Shown: piece by piece, positions 50,907 to 62,983 of the stretch
Layout of the letters: each line of letters opens with the position of its first letter
Numbering within the stretch: the stretch's first letter is position 1
DNA from: an uncultured bacterium
Lineage (GTDB): Bacteria > Planctomycetota > UBA1135 > GCA-002686595
NCBI GenBank assembly: GCA_902826945.1
Contig: CADEGS010000002.1
Span: 1 to 64,000, forward strand
Direction of reading: 5' to 3'
DNA: 64,000 nucleotides
Position numbers and translations under genes: made by a program
The notes under the pieces: generated by a model
What the model was told of the DNA's origin: nothing
Seen by the model: only the letters and a program-made list of their open reading frames with translations
Database searches by the model: none

Positions 50907-52769
50907 ATGAAGGGCGCGCTGGCGATCGCAGGCCTGGCCGTGCTCGGCCTGGCCCTGTTCGTCTTCCTGCGCGGCGACGAGCCGCGCGGAGCGCAGACGC
51001 TCGCGCCGGGCCGGGCCGCGATCGCGCCGACCCCGAGCGGGGCCGCCGGCGGCGCCCAGACGGCGCCGCTCAGCCCCTCGCGCCGCCCGGAGACGGCCGC
51101 CGCCGAGCCCGCCGCTCCCGCGACCGGCGCGGCGCGCACCGCGGTCGCGCCGCCGCGCGCCGAGCGGCCGAGGCCCGACGCCCGCGCGCGCTTGACCGGC
51201 TTCCTGATGAGCGCGTCGGGCCCCGTCGAGGGCGGACGCGTCGTCTACCAGAGCACCGGCCGCCCGCCGCTCGAGACGCAGAGCGACCGGCGCGGCACCT
51301 TCGAGATCGTCTTCGACCTCGAGCAGGAGCCCGGCATGCTGTGCGTGCGCGCGCGCGGCTTCGCGCTGTTCGAGCTGGGCGTCGGCAAGCTGCGCCCGGG
51401 CGAGAACCGCGCGCTCGGCAACCTGAACCTGGCCGAGGGCGTCACCCTCGTCGGCCGCGTCGTGGACGGCGGCGGCCGAGGCGTGCCGGACGCGACGGTC
51501 GGCGCCGCCAGCACGCACACGACCGTGCGCGACCACCGCCCGCTGCTCGCCGCGACCACCGCGAGCGACGGACGCTTCCGGCTGGAGGACGTGCCGCGCG
51601 GCAACGTGCGCCTCGACGTCTCGGCGCGCGGGCTCGGCTCGCGCTCCGTGGAGGCCCTGTCGCCCTCGGCGGACCTCGTGATCGAGCTCGCGCCCGGCGC
51701 CTCCTTGGAGGTCCGGCTGCGCGACCAGGCCGGTCCGGTCGCGGGCGCCGCCGTGCGCCTCGAGCCGCTGGAGGAGGGATCGCCCTCCGAGGTCGAGACC
51801 AGCGATGCCACGGGCCTGGCGCTCTTCCAGGGCCTGGGGTCGTCGCGCTGGACCGTCGTGGTCAGCTCCGAGGCCTACCGCCCGCTCTCGCTCGAGCACC
51901 GCGTCGAGGAGGGCCGGCTCGAGCTCGAGCTCGTGCCCTGGCCCTGCGTGGCGGGGCGCGTCGTCGCTCCCGACGGCGGGCCGCCGCCCGCCGGCACGCG
52001 CGTGTGGGCCTCGCACCGCACGCAGGCGGGCGGCCGCGCCGCGCCGCAGGGCGAGGGCAGCGTGCCCGGCCCCGACGGCGGCTACCGCCTGTGCCCGGTC
52101 TATCCCGGCGCGTACGAGGTGATCGCCGAGGCGCCGGGCTTCGCGCGCACGCGCTCGCCCGAGCTGCGCGTGCCGCTCGAGGGCGACCTGCAGGCGGGGA
52201 CGCTCGTGCTCGAGCGCGGCGGCCGTCTGATCGTTGTCGCCGACCTCGACGGCGCCCCGCCGGCGGACGCGCGCGTCGAGCTCTACTCGAGCGAGCCGCA
52301 CGCGGGCGCGATCTGGAACGCGGCCGAGGAGAGCCCCTTCCTGCTCGCCGCCGAGGAGCTCGGCGCCGACGGCACGCTGCGCCTCGAGGGGCTGGAGACC
52401 GGCACGGTCTGGCTCGTGCTGCGCGCGCCGGACTTCCTGCCGCTGCTCGCCGGTCCGCTCGGCATCGCGAGCGAGCGCGAGCTCTTGGCCCCCGTGCTGC
52501 GCCCGGAGCGCGGCGGCCGCATCGGCGGCCGCGTGACCGTCGGCGGCGACCCGGTCTCCGACGCGACGGTCCTGATCCGCGGCGGCACGATGCCGAGCGT
52601 CGTGCGCTGCACGACCGACGCGCGCGGCGGCTTCCTCACGCCGGCCCTGCCCGAGGGCACCTACCGCCTGTGGACGCGCGTGACGCGCTCGGGCGCGAAG
52701 CCGCTCGGCACCGAGCTCGACGTCGGCGTCAGCGTCTCGAAGACGACCTCGATCGAGGTCCCGCTGTAG
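50907..52769 (+). CDS. Exported protein with repeated carboxypeptidase-regulatory-like domains (second)
   Basis: 620 residues. A signal anchor (IAGLAVLGLALFVFLRG) and an Ala/Pro-rich linker of about 70 residues precede roughly six repeats of the same Ig-like type: FLMSASGPVEGGRVVYQ, LVGRVVDGGGRGVPDATVGAAS, VAGRVVAPDGGPPPAGTRVWAS and IGGRVTVGGDPVSDATVLIRGG. It has the same architecture as the preceding gene and follows it by 28 bases, so the two are probably co-expressed and may have arisen by duplication followed by strong divergence. No enzyme domain was seen. Confidence 0.78.
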   Translation: MKGALAIAGLAVLGLALFVFLRGDEPRGAQTLAPGRAAIAPTPSGAAGGAQTAPLSPSRRPETAAAEPAAPATGAARTAVAPPRAERPRPDARARLTGFLMSASGPVEGGRVVYQSTGRPPLETQSDRRGTFEIVFDLEQEPGMLCVRARGFALFELGVGKLRPGENRALGNLNLAEGVTLVGRVVDGGGRGVPDATVGAASTHTTVRDHRPLLAATTASDGRFRLEDVPRGNVRLDVSARGLGSRSVEALSPSADLVIELAPGASLEVRLRDQAGPVAGAAVRLEPLEEGSPSEVETSDATGLALFQGLGSSRWTVVVSSEAYRPLSLEHRVEEGRLELELVPWPCVAGRVVAPDGGPPPAGTRVWASHRTQAGGRAAPQGEGSVPGPDGGYRLCPVYPGAYEVIAEAPGFARTRSPELRVPLEGDLQAGTLVLERGGRLIVVADLDGAPPADARVELYSSEPHAGAIWNAAEESPFLLAAEELGADGTLRLEGLETGTVWLVLRAPDFLPLLAGPLGIASERELLAPVLRPERGGRIGGRVTVGGDPVSDATVLIRGGTMPSVVRCTTDARGGFLTPALPEGTYRLWTRVTRSGAKPLGTELDVGVSVSKTTSIEVPL

Positions 52770-52796
52770 CGGCCGCCCCGCGGGAGGCCGGGTGCG

Positions 52797-53522
52797 CTAG
52801 AGGCCCGTCTGGTCGGGCTCCATCGCCCCGAGCAGGCACGTCCCGAGCACGTTCCCGCCGAGCGTCTCGACCATCGAGTAGGCCTCCTCGACGTACTGGC
52901 GCGGCGTCGCGCCGCGGCGCACGACGATCAGCACGCCGTCGGCCACGGTGCCCATCACGCTCGGCTGGTTCGCCGCCAGGACGGCCGGCGAGTCGATCAG
53001 GACGTAGTCGTAGCTGCGCTTGACCGTGTCGATCACGGCGCGCATGCGATCGACGTTGAGGAAGTCCGAGTGCATCGCCGGCGCGCCGCCGGTGCCGAGG
53101 ATGTCCAGGCGCTCGACCGACGTGCGGCGGATGGCCTGGTCGAGCGTCAGCTCGCCCTGCAGGAGCTCGTAGAAGCCCTGGCGCCGCGGAAGGCCGAGGA
53201 AGTGCTCGATCGAGGGGTTCTGCGTGTTCGCGTCGATCACGAGCACGCGGATCCCCGGCAGCTCGGCCAGCGCCAGCGCCAGGTTGAGCGTGGCGACGGT
53301 CTTGCCCTCGCCGGTGAGCGCGCTCGTCACGAGCACCGAGCGCGCGGCCCCGTCGGGGTTCAGCGCGTGCAGGTTGTTGCGCAGGCGGCGGAACTGCTCG
53401 GCCTGCTGCGAGGTCGGCCGCTGCACGAGGACCAGCTCCTCGTGCACGATCGGGATCTCGCGTCCTTCCCCCGGCTTGGCGGGCTCGAGCTCGGGCGTCT
53501 TCGTTTCGCGGTGGCCGAACAT
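52797..53522 (-). CDS. BY-kinase-like (CpsD/CapB) P-loop ATPase without tyrosine tail
   Basis: 241 residues. EQFRRLRNNLHAL is the helix that precedes the core in BY-kinases. Walker A SALTGEGKT (67-75), Walker A' VLVIDANTQNPS (about 93-104) and Walker B DYVLIDSPAV follow. The C-terminus ends MEPDQTGL without the tyrosine cluster that autophosphorylating CpsD/Wzc proteins carry, and A' has Asn-Thr-Gln-Asn in place of Asp-Leu-Arg-Arg. No chain-length (Wzz) membrane partner lies beside it. It may regulate polysaccharide export in trans, or be a MinD/ParA-like switch. Confidence 0.8.
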   Translation of the reverse strand: MFGHRETKTPELEPAKPGEGREIPIVHEELVLVQRPTSQQAEQFRRLRNNLHALNPDGAARSVLVTSALTGEGKTVATLNLALALAELPGIRVLVIDANTQNPSIEHFLGLPRRQGFYELLQGELTLDQAIRRTSVERLDILGTGGAPAMHSDFLNVDRMRAVIDTVKRSYDYVLIDSPAVLAANQPSVMGTVADGVLIVVRRGATPRQYVEEAYSMVETLGGNVLGTCLLGAMEPDQTGL

Positions 53523-53606
53523 GCGGGGGCGCGATGGGTCGCTTGCCGGCGGCGGCGGGAACTCCGGGTTCGCTATCGGACCGGAGGGACCAAGACCGTA
53601 GCGCTT

Positions 53607-55667
53607 TCAGCGCCCGAGAGCAGCGGGGTCGGGGCGCCTCTCGCGCCAGGCCAGGGGCCAGGGCGCCGCGCGGGGCGGCGCCGGGAAGCCGCGCTGCAGG
53701 AGCTCGCGCGCCAGCGGCGAGCGCTCGTAGGAGTCGAGCAGGCGCCGCGCGAGCGCCGCCAGGCGCACGGCCTCCGCGTCCCGGCCTGCCGCGAAGAGCC
53801 CGGCCAGCGCCTCCTCGACCGAGCGCGCCAGCGCGGCGTGGAGCGCCTCGCCCTCCCCGCCGCCCAGCGCCTCCTGCAGGCGCGCGAGCAGGAGCTCCTG
53901 CGCCTGCGCCGGATCCGGGCCGCGGACCGCCCAGGCGCCGAGCAGGCCGTCCGGCAGCGCGACGACCGGCCCGCGCGCGTCCAGGAAGGCCTGCAGCGCC
54001 TCGCCCTGGAGCAGCCCGAGCCGAAATGCGATCTCGTCGAGCGGGCCGCGCGCGTCGCCCGCGAGCGCCGCGGCGCGGGCGAGCGCTGCGGCCGCGCGCG
54101 GCCCCTGCCCGCGTCCGACGAGCCCGTCCAGGAGCTCGCGCGCCCGCTCGCCCGCGCCGCCCGCCACCGCCTGGACCAGGCTCCTCGCCGCCGGCTCGAG
54201 CGCCTCGCCCGCGAGCTGCCAGGCGGCCGCCAGCGCGGCGCCCTCGGCGTCCGGCGCGCGCCAGGCCTCGTCCGCGGCGACGCCGGCGCGCTCGAGGAAC
54301 GCCAGCAGCTCGGCCGCGCGGTCGGGGCGGCGCGCGGCCGCGACGAGCGCGTCGCGCCCGGCCAGCGCGGGCGGCGCTCCCCCCGCGTCGAGCGGGACCA
54401 GCGCGGGCTCGAGCGCGCACCAGGCGGCGAGCGCCTGGAAGCGCACGGCGGCGGGCGTGCCGGGCGCATCGAGCAGCTCGCGCAGCAGCGCCTCGCAGCG
54501 CGCCTCCGCGCCGCTGGCGCAGCCGGCGAGCTCGAGCACGGCCAGCCGCCACCAGCGCTCGCGCGCGCCGCACGCGTCCCAGCCCTCGAGCAGGACCGGC
54601 GCGAGCGGCGCCCCGCGCGCGTCGAGGCAGCCGAGCGCCCCGGCGGCGTGCACGAGCTCGCTCGCGCGCTCGACGGCGTCCGCGCCTGCCGGGCCGGGGA
54701 CGGCCTCGGCCAGCGCCCGCGCCGCGCGCTCGCGCAGCGCGCGCAGGCCCTGCTCGCTCGCCAGCGCAGGCGCCACGCGCCCGACCGAGGCGGCGAGCAC
54801 CAGCCCCTCGAGCGCCGCCTCGTCGGCGCGCTCGCGCCACAGCTCCTCGAGCCAGGCGACGGCCGCCGGCCAGCCGCAGGCGGCGAGCGCGCGCGCGGCC
54901 GCGCGGCGGCGCTCGAGGTCGCCAGGCTCGGCGACGCGCAGGCACCAGCGCACGAGCAGCGCGGCGCCGGTCTCGCGCCCGGCGCCGCGCAGCGGCGCGA
55001 GGCGCAGCCAGCGCCGCGCGGCGGGCGCGGGCTGGTCGAGGTCCTCCAGCCCGAAGCCCTCGAGCGCGACGCCGTTGTCGCGCGCGAGCGCGAGCAGCAC
55101 GCGGTCCCAGGCGCCGCCGAACGGCCGCTCGAGCGCCGCGGGGTCGGGCGGCCGTGGGCCGACGTCGGGGTCGAGCACGAGGCCCGCGGAGAGCCCGCCG
55201 CGGCGGCGCAGGAGCCCGACGCCGGTCTCGAGCGGCCGCGCGAGGTCGAGCAGGAAGGGCGCGCCGGCGCCGCGCTTCGCGAGCCGCGCCAGGCGCCGCT
55301 CGAGCTCGACGCCGGTGAGCGGCGTCCGCGCCAGCTCCTCGCTCCAGCGCAGCGCCGCGTCCTCCAGCGCGCCGCGCCCGATCGCGGCCAGCTCGGGCGC
55401 GCTCTCGAGCGCGAACAGGACCGCGAGGCCGACGTGACGGTCGTCGGTGGCGAGCGCCCGCGCCAGGCGGCCGCGCCCCTCGGCGTCGGCCGCGCGGGCG
55501 GCGGCGGCGAGGCGCGGGAAGTCCTCGCGGCGCGCGTGCAGCCCGATCCAGGCCTGCGCGCGCGCGCGCTCGAGGGCCGAGGGCGCGCCGAGGCGCTCGA
55601 GCGCGCCCGCGAGGTCGCCCTGGACGGCGCGCGCGCCGAGCAGGGCCAGGACGAGGGCGAGCAGCAT
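53607..55667 (-). CDS. Secreted helical-repeat protein, unknown family
   Basis: 686 residues. A signal peptide ([17 protein letters not shown]) is followed by Ala/Leu/Arg-rich helices along the whole length, with HEAT-like pairs such as [29 protein letters not shown] and [24 protein letters not shown]. No catalytic motif was recognised. The ordinary GC3 bias over 2 kb supports a true gene. Its start is divergent from the acyl-CoA carboxylase operon. A periplasmic scaffold or HEAT-repeat lipoprotein-like role is only a guess. Confidence 0.6.
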   Translation of the reverse strand: MLLALVLALLGARAVQGDLAGALERLGAPSALERARAQAWIGLHARREDFPRLAAAARAADAEGRGRLARALATDDRHVGLAVLFALESAPELAAIGRGALEDAALRWSEELARTPLTGVELERRLARLAKRGAGAPFLLDLARPLETGVGLLRRRGGLSAGLVLDPDVGPRPPDPAALERPFGGAWDRVLLALARDNGVALEGFGLEDLDQPAPAARRWLRLAPLRGAGRETGAALLVRWCLRVAEPGDLERRRAAARALAACGWPAAVAWLEELWRERADEAALEGLVLAASVGRVAPALASEQGLRALRERAARALAEAVPGPAGADAVERASELVHAAGALGCLDARGAPLAPVLLEGWDACGARERWWRLAVLELAGCASGAEARCEALLRELLDAPGTPAAVRFQALAAWCALEPALVPLDAGGAPPALAGRDALVAAARRPDRAAELLAFLERAGVAADEAWRAPDAEGAALAAAWQLAGEALEPAARSLVQAVAGGAGERARELLDGLVGRGQGPRAAAALARAAALAGDARGPLDEIAFRLGLLQGEALQAFLDARGPVVALPDGLLGAWAVRGPDPAQAQELLLARLQEALGGGEGEALHAALARSVEEALAGLFAAGRDAEAVRLAALARRLLDSYERSPLARELLQRGFPAPPRAAPWPLAWRERRPDPAALGR

Positions 55668-55765
55668 CCCCGCAAGATACGGCGGCGGCGGGCCGGCCGC
55701 CCGCGCTCCAAAAGCCCGCCCGCCCCGGGTACCTTCTCCCGCCCGTCGATGCGGCGCTCCTCCCC

Positions 55766-58869
<3,104 letters not shown>

Positions 58870-58873
58870 GGCG

Positions 58874-59452
58874 ATGGAGCGCGAGCGCCGCCTCGAGATG
58901 CACGTGCTGCGCCGCGACGGGCGCACGCTGCTCGTCTCCCCCACCGTGGGCGTGTTCACCTGCGCGCGCTTCCCGGGCGAGGTGCTCGTGCCCGGGCAGC
59001 CCGCCGGCGCGCTCGAGAGCCTCGGCGTCGCCTACCAGCTCGTCGTCCCGGCCGGCGTGTCGGGGCGCATCGTCTCGCCGCCGCCCGAGCGCGTGCACGA
59101 GCCGGTCGGCTTCGGGAGCGAGCTGTACGAGCTCGTGCCGCTCTCCGCCGAGCGCGAGGCTCCCGCCGCGGACGGTTCCGCCGGCGCGCCCCCGGCGCTG
59201 GCCGTGCGCGCGCCCTACAGCGGGCGCTTCTGGCACCGCGCCTCGCCCGCCGACCCGCCTTTCCTGCGCGTCGGCGACGTGATCGCGGCCGGCCAGCGCC
59301 TGGGCCTGATCGAGGTCATGAAGACCTTCACGCACCTGACCTACGAGCCCGGCGCGAGCCTGCCCGCGCGCGCGCGCGTCGTGCGCCTGCTCGCCGCCGA
59401 CGGCGACGAGGTGGCGGGCGACCAGCCGCTGATCGCGATCGAGGGCGAGTGA
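58874..59452 (+). CDS. Biotin carboxyl carrier protein with a degenerate second biotinyl-like domain
   Basis: 192 residues. The C-terminal biotinyl domain (about 108-190) has the attachment lysine K150 in EVMKTF (family E-A/V-M-K), with the hammerhead strands [11 protein letters not shown] and [13 protein letters not shown] on either side. Residues 20-90 ([26 protein letters not shown]...[11 protein letters not shown]...GSELYELVP) look like a second barrel of the same kind lacking the lysine. It carries CO2 between the biotin carboxylase and the carboxyltransferase encoded upstream. A biotin ligase must act on it; none is in the window. Confidence 0.85.
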   Translation: MERERRLEMHVLRRDGRTLLVSPTVGVFTCARFPGEVLVPGQPAGALESLGVAYQLVVPAGVSGRIVSPPPERVHEPVGFGSELYELVPLSAEREAPAADGSAGAPPALAVRAPYSGRFWHRASPADPPFLRVGDVIAAGQRLGLIEVMKTFTHLTYEPGASLPARARVVRLLAADGDEVAGDQPLIAIEGE

Positions 59453-59488
59453 GGGGCGCGCCCGTCGCGCGCGGCCCGACCTCGTCGC

Positions 59489-60460
59489 TCAGGCGCGCGT
59501 GACCGCGCCCGGCCGCAGCTCGGGCGGCAGGTGGAACACCACCGACTCCTTCTCGCCGTCCATCTCCGCGACGTCCCGGATGCCGAGCTCGGCCAGGCGC
59601 GCGACGACCTCGCGCACGAGCACCTCGGGCGCCGAGGCGCCGGCCGTGACGCCGACGCGCTGCCCGGGACGGACCCAGCCGGGATCGAGCTCGCTCGCGC
59701 TGTCCACGCGATGCGTCGGCACGCCCAGCCGCAGCCCCAGCTCGAGCAGGCGGCTCGAGTTCGAGCTGTTGCGCGAGCCGACCACGATCAGGACGTCGAC
59801 CAGGCCCGCCAGCGCCTTCACGGCGTTCTGGCGGTTCTGCGTCGCGTAGCAGATGTCGGCCAGGTCGGGCCCCTTGATCGAGGGGAAGCGGCGCACGAGC
59901 GCCTCGACGACCGCGCGCGTGTCGTCCACGCTGAGCGTGGTCTGGGTGACGTACGCCAGGCGCTCGGGGTCGTCCACCTGCAGCGCCAGGACCTCCTCGA
60001 CCGTGCACAGGACGTGCACCTTCGCGCGCGTGCGGCCGCGCGTGCCCTCGACCTCGGGGTGCCCCTCGTGGCCGACCAGGACGAGCTCGCGCTCCTCGCC
60101 CTCGTAGCGGCGCGCCTGCAGGTGCACCTTCGTGACGAGCGGGCAGGTGGCGTCGATCACGCGCAGGCCGCGCTCGGCGGCCGTGCGCTCGACCTCGTGC
60201 GAGACGCCGTGCGCGCTGAAGATCGCGACCGAGCCCGGCGGGACGTTCCGCAGGCTCTCCACGAAGTGCACGCCGCGCGCGCGGAAGCCGTCGAGCACGT
60301 GGCGGTTGTGGACGATCTCGTGCAGCACGTAGACCGGGCTCCCGTACAGCTCGAGCGCGCGCTCGACGATCTCGACCGCGCGCTCGACGCCGGCGCAGAA
60401 GCCGCGCGGCGAGGCCAGCAGCACGCCGCCCGGGCCGGCGGCCGGACCGGGCGCGCTCAC
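59489..60460 (-). CDS. ispH: 4-hydroxy-3-methylbut-2-enyl diphosphate reductase (IspH/LytB)
   Basis: 323 residues from GTG 60460. The three iron-sulfur cysteines are C22 ([10 protein letters not shown]), C106 ([11 protein letters not shown]) and C204 ([11 protein letters not shown]). Diphosphate-binding residues H52, H84, H134 ([11 protein letters not shown]), E136 and the NSSNSSRL block are present. IspH makes IPP and DMAPP in the last step of the non-mevalonate isoprenoid pathway, with an oxygen-sensitive [4Fe-4S] cluster. Its GTG overlaps the stop of the preceding lipoprotein gene. Isoprenoids also feed the polyprenyl carriers used by the glycosyltransferases seen here. Confidence 0.95.
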   Translation of the reverse strand: MSAPGPAAGPGGVLLASPRGFCAGVERAVEIVERALELYGSPVYVLHEIVHNRHVLDGFRARGVHFVESLRNVPPGSVAIFSAHGVSHEVERTAAERGLRVIDATCPLVTKVHLQARRYEGEERELVLVGHEGHPEVEGTRGRTRAKVHVLCTVEEVLALQVDDPERLAYVTQTTLSVDDTRAVVEALVRRFPSIKGPDLADICYATQNRQNAVKALAGLVDVLIVVGSRNSSNSSRLLELGLRLGVPTHRVDSASELDPGWVRPGQRVGVTAGASAPEVLVREVVARLAELGIRDVAEMDGEKESVVFHLPPELRPGAVTRA

Positions 60461-60987
60461 GAGCGGCCTCCGTCGATGCGCACCAGATCCATGCGGGCCA
60501 CCTCGACGGTCTCTCCGCCGTCCACCAGGGTCCAGGCCGCCTGCAGCCGGTCCTCGCCCACGAAGGTGAAGACCGCGCGGTGCATGTGCAGGCCGTCCTC
60601 GCGCACGTTCGACCCGCCGCTGCAGCGGAAGTCGACGCTGCGCTCGCCTTCGGGAGCGGGCTCGGCCGAGGCGCGCAGGCGCGGCTGGTTCCCCAGGCTG
60701 CAGAAGTGCGTCAGCAGGAGGCCGTCCCCGTCGCGGTGGACCGTGCTCATCATCTCCTCCTCGCCCAGGGGCCGGATCGTCTCCACCAGCACGCTGCCGC
60801 CGGCGGTCAGCCGGTAGCTCACCTCGGTGCCGGGCTGGGAAGACTCCTCGGTCGCGACCCACGTGCCGGGCAGCCCCTGGAACCACGCGAAGCGCGGGTC
60901 CTCGCGCACGGCGGGCGCCGTGGGCGGTGCCGAGGAGCAGCCGGCCAGGCCGGCCGCGAGGAGCGCGAGGAGCGGCGAGAGGCGCAT
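60457..60987 (-). CDS. Small lipoprotein, lipocalin-like beta-rich, unknown family
   Basis: 176 residues from ATG 60987 ([17 protein letters not shown]). An in-frame ATG four codons upstream at 60999 is less likely, because TATCAT (61003-60998, minus strand) overlaps it and would act as the -10, placing transcription start near 60987. A signal peptide with lipobox LAGC predicts lipid anchoring. The remaining beta-rich sequence ([54 protein letters not shown]) resembles lipocalin-like DUF folds that bind small ligands. It is co-transcribed with ispH by a GTGA overlap; a functional link is not established. Confidence 0.7.
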   Translation of the reverse strand: MRLSPLLALLAAGLAGCSSAPPTAPAVREDPRFAWFQGLPGTWVATEESSQPGTEVSYRLTAGGSVLVETIRPLGEEEMMSTVHRDGDGLLLTHFCSLGNQPRLRASAEPAPEGERSVDFRCSGGSNVREDGLHMHRAVFTFVGEDRLQAAWTLVDGGETVEVARMDLVRIDGGRS

Positions 60988-60997
60988 CGAGCGGCCC

Positions 60998-61003
60998 ATG
61001 ATA
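60998..61003 (-). promoter_or_regulatory. Candidate -10 element (TATCAT, minus strand), leaderless promoter
   Basis: On the minus strand TATCAT ends ten bases before ATG 60987. It also contains the first two bases of the upstream ATG at 60999, which would then be untranscribed. This supports the shorter start for the lipoprotein. Confidence 0.4.
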
Positions 61004-61045
61004 GCGGCGCGGGAGTCCCCCTCGCGCGGAGTCCCGCCACGGCGC

Positions 61046-62095
61046 TCAGCCCGGCGCTTGCACGAGCCCCAGGAGCTCGCGCGCGATCGCCTCGGCCATG
61101 CAGCGGTTGGCGCTCGGACGGTAGTGGCCGTCGTAGGGCAGGACGGGCGTCTCGCCCAGGCGACCGGTGAGCGCGCGCAGCGGCGGGAGCAGCTCGATCA
61201 CCGGCAGCCCGCGCTCGCGCGCCAGCCGCGCCGCGCGCTCCTCGAGGGCGGCCGTGACGGAGGAGGCCCCGAGGCGCCCGGGGTCGGGCACGATCGCGAC
61301 GACGGGCCGGAAGCCGTGGCGCGCGGCCAGCTCCTGGTAGCGGTCGAGGTAGCGGCCGAGGCGCTGGAAGCCGCGCTCCGCAGCCCCCGGCTCGAGCGGG
61401 CGCGCCAGCGCGGCGCGCAGCCGGTCGTGCAGGAACATCACGAGCGCGCTCCGCCGCAGGAGCTGGCGCGCGCGCCACTCCAGGCGCGAGAGCGCGTCCA
61501 GCCCGTCGCCGGTGTCGTAGCACTGCGGCCCCGAGCCCGACAGGCGCGCGTAGGTCGGCGGGATCGGGTGCTCGAGCAGGTCGTTCCAGTACCAGAAGAG
61601 CACCACGACGTCGGGCTCGACGCGCGGCGCGAGCTCCTCGATCAGGCCCAGCTCCTGGCGCGTGTCGTAGCCGCGCAGGCCGCCGTTGACGACCGTCCAC
61701 GGGCGGCCGGAGGCCTCCGTGCGGCGCAGCTCCTGCTGCAGGTACGCGGGCAGCGTCTGGCGCTCGCCGACGCCCTGGCCGTAGACCAGGCTGTCGCCGA
61801 CCGCGAGCACGCGCGTCTCGCCCGGCTGCCGCGGACCGAGCTCCTCGCCGCGCAGCCCGAGCTCGTTCACGTGCGCGGCGTGCCGGTAGGTGTAGTGCAG
61901 GCCCGGCACCATCTCGAAGCCTCGCAGCGGGTTCGCGCGCACGACGAGCAGCGGCAGGCGCTCGCGCAGGGGCACGCCGGCGCGGCTGCGCACGAGCGCC
62001 TCGGCGGCCACCAGCCCCGCGGCCAGGATCGTCCCGGCGAGGAGCAGGCGCACGCGCCAGCGCGGACGGCGCGGAGGAGGGCAGGGCTGCGACAC
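61046..62095 (-). CDS. SGNH/GDSL-family esterase or acyltransferase-like protein
   Basis: 349 residues from GTG 62095. One N-terminal membrane helix (about 15-33) anchors an extracytoplasmic SGNH domain. Block I is AVGDSLVYGQGV with nucleophile S102; block III-like VVLFWYWND carries Asn; block V is PYDGHYRPSANRCMAEA with the D-x-H dyad near 322-324. NELGLRGEELGPRQPGETRVLAVGDS is the layout seen in many planctomycete SGNH proteins. Such enzymes add or remove acyl groups on surface glycans. It is divergent from acpS; the two probably share a 80-base promoter region. Confidence 0.85.
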   Translation of the reverse strand: MSQPCPPPRRPRWRVRLLLAGTILAAGLVAAEALVRSRAGVPLRERLPLLVVRANPLRGFEMVPGLHYTYRHAAHVNELGLRGEELGPRQPGETRVLAVGDSLVYGQGVGERQTLPAYLQQELRRTEASGRPWTVVNGGLRGYDTRQELGLIEELAPRVEPDVVVLFWYWNDLLEHPIPPTYARLSGSGPQCYDTGDGLDALSRLEWRARQLLRRSALVMFLHDRLRAALARPLEPGAAERGFQRLGRYLDRYQELAARHGFRPVVAIVPDPGRLGASSVTAALEERAARLARERGLPVIELLPPLRALTGRLGETPVLPYDGHYRPSANRCMAEAIARELLGLVQAPG

Positions 62096-62175
62096 GGCAT
62101 CTGGGCGTCCCCCGCCGGGCCGCCCGGGATCCCTATCGTCTAGGATGCCCCTCCGCGTGGAGGAACCCCCCCGCC
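62096..62175. promoter_or_regulatory. Divergent promoter region for acpS and the SGNH gene
   Basis: TAGGAT at 62141-62146 (plus) and a TAGGGA-like hexamer on the minus strand within CCCTATC (62131-62137) are back-to-back -10 candidates. GGAGGA at 62159-62164 is the acpS ribosome-binding site, 11 bases before ATG 62176. Confidence 0.4.
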
Positions 62176-62559
62176 ATGGGAATCGTCGCCCTGGGCCTGG
62201 ACCTGATGCAGATCGAGCGCCTGGAGCAGGCCATGACGCGGCGCGGGGAGCGCTTCCTCGAGCGCGTCTTCACCCCCGGCGAGCGCGCCTACTGCGACCG
62301 GCGGGCCGCCCGCGGGGCGCACTACGCCGGCCGCTACGCCGTGAAGGAGGCCGTGATGAAGGCGCTCGGCACCGGCTGGGCGCGCGGCGTGCGCTGGCGC
62401 GACATCGAGGTCGAGCGCTCGGGCGGCGGCGCGCCGACCGTGCGGCTCCACGGCCGCACGCTGGAGATCGCGCGCGAGCGCGGCATCGCCCGCATCCTGA
62501 TCTCGATCACGCACGACGCCGGCGTCGCGGCGGCGGTGGCGGTGGCCGAGAGCGCGTGA
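62176..62559 (+). CDS. acpS: Holo-[acyl-carrier-protein] synthase
   Basis: 127 residues, the usual length. D9 (LGLDLMQIERL) and E58 (AVKEAVMKAL) are the conserved magnesium ligands of AcpS, matching D8 and E58 in Bacillus. FTPGERAYC and ILISITHDAGVAAAVAVAES complete the family framework. It moves phosphopantetheine from CoA to a Ser of apo-ACP, needed for fatty-acid synthesis. It has its own promoter and ribosome site; GGAGGA is one of few clear Shine-Dalgarno sites here. Confidence 0.95.
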   Translation: MGIVALGLDLMQIERLEQAMTRRGERFLERVFTPGERAYCDRRAARGAHYAGRYAVKEAVMKALGTGWARGVRWRDIEVERSGGGAPTVRLHGRTLEIARERGIARILISITHDAGVAAAVAVAESA

Positions 62560-62573
62560 GCGCGCGCGCTCAC
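62556..62573. terminator. Perfect 18-base palindrome spanning both convergent stop codons
   Basis: GTGAGCGCGCGCGCTCAC reads the same on both strands and contains the acpS TGA (62557-62559) and the TGA of the convergent CoA-binding gene (62572-62570). With only ten bases between the genes it may act as a shared, bidirectional 3'-end structure, though a hairpin would need a small loop. GC-rich coding bias alone could explain part of it. Confidence 0.35.
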
Positions 62574-62983
62574 TCGCGGTAGCCGAGGGCGACGAGCAGG
62601 CACGGGCCGCCGGCGATCGGCTCCAGGCCGAGCGCGCGCGCCCGCGCGAGCACGTCCTCGTCCTCCGCGCCGGGCTGCAGCCACAGGTGCTCGATGCCGA
62701 GCGCCGCGGCCTCCTGCACGACCGCCGCGCTGACCGCGGGCGGCGTCACGATCGAGACCGCGCGCGGGCGCTCGGGCGTCGCGGCGAGCGCGCGGAAGGC
62801 CGGCTCGCCCTCGACGGCGGCCTCGCGCGGGTGGATCGGCCAGACCGGACGCTTGCCGTTCTGCAGGTAGCAGCGCAGGACCTTGTTCCCGTACTTGGCG
62901 CGGTCGCGCGAGGCGCCGACGACCGCCCACGGGCCCTCGGCCAGGAAGTCGGCGACGCGCTCGGCGAGCGGGCGCGCGCTCAC
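62570..62983 (-). CDS. CoA-binding domain protein (YccU-like)
   Basis: 137 residues from GTG 62983, overlapping the aminopeptidase stop by four bases. A Rossmann-like fold matches the CoA-binding family: WAVVGASRDRAKYGNKVLRCYLQNGK, PVWPIHPREAAVEGEPAFRAL, VSIVTPPAVSAAVVQEAAALGIEHLWLQPGAED and PCLLVAL. Such proteins bind CoA or NAD-like ligands and have no settled role. Co-transcribed with the M1 aminopeptidase. Confidence 0.85.
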   Translation of the reverse strand: MSARPLAERVADFLAEGPWAVVGASRDRAKYGNKVLRCYLQNGKRPVWPIHPREAAVEGEPAFRALAATPERPRAVSIVTPPAVSAAVVQEAAALGIEHLWLQPGAEDEDVLARARALGLEPIAGGPCLLVALGYRE

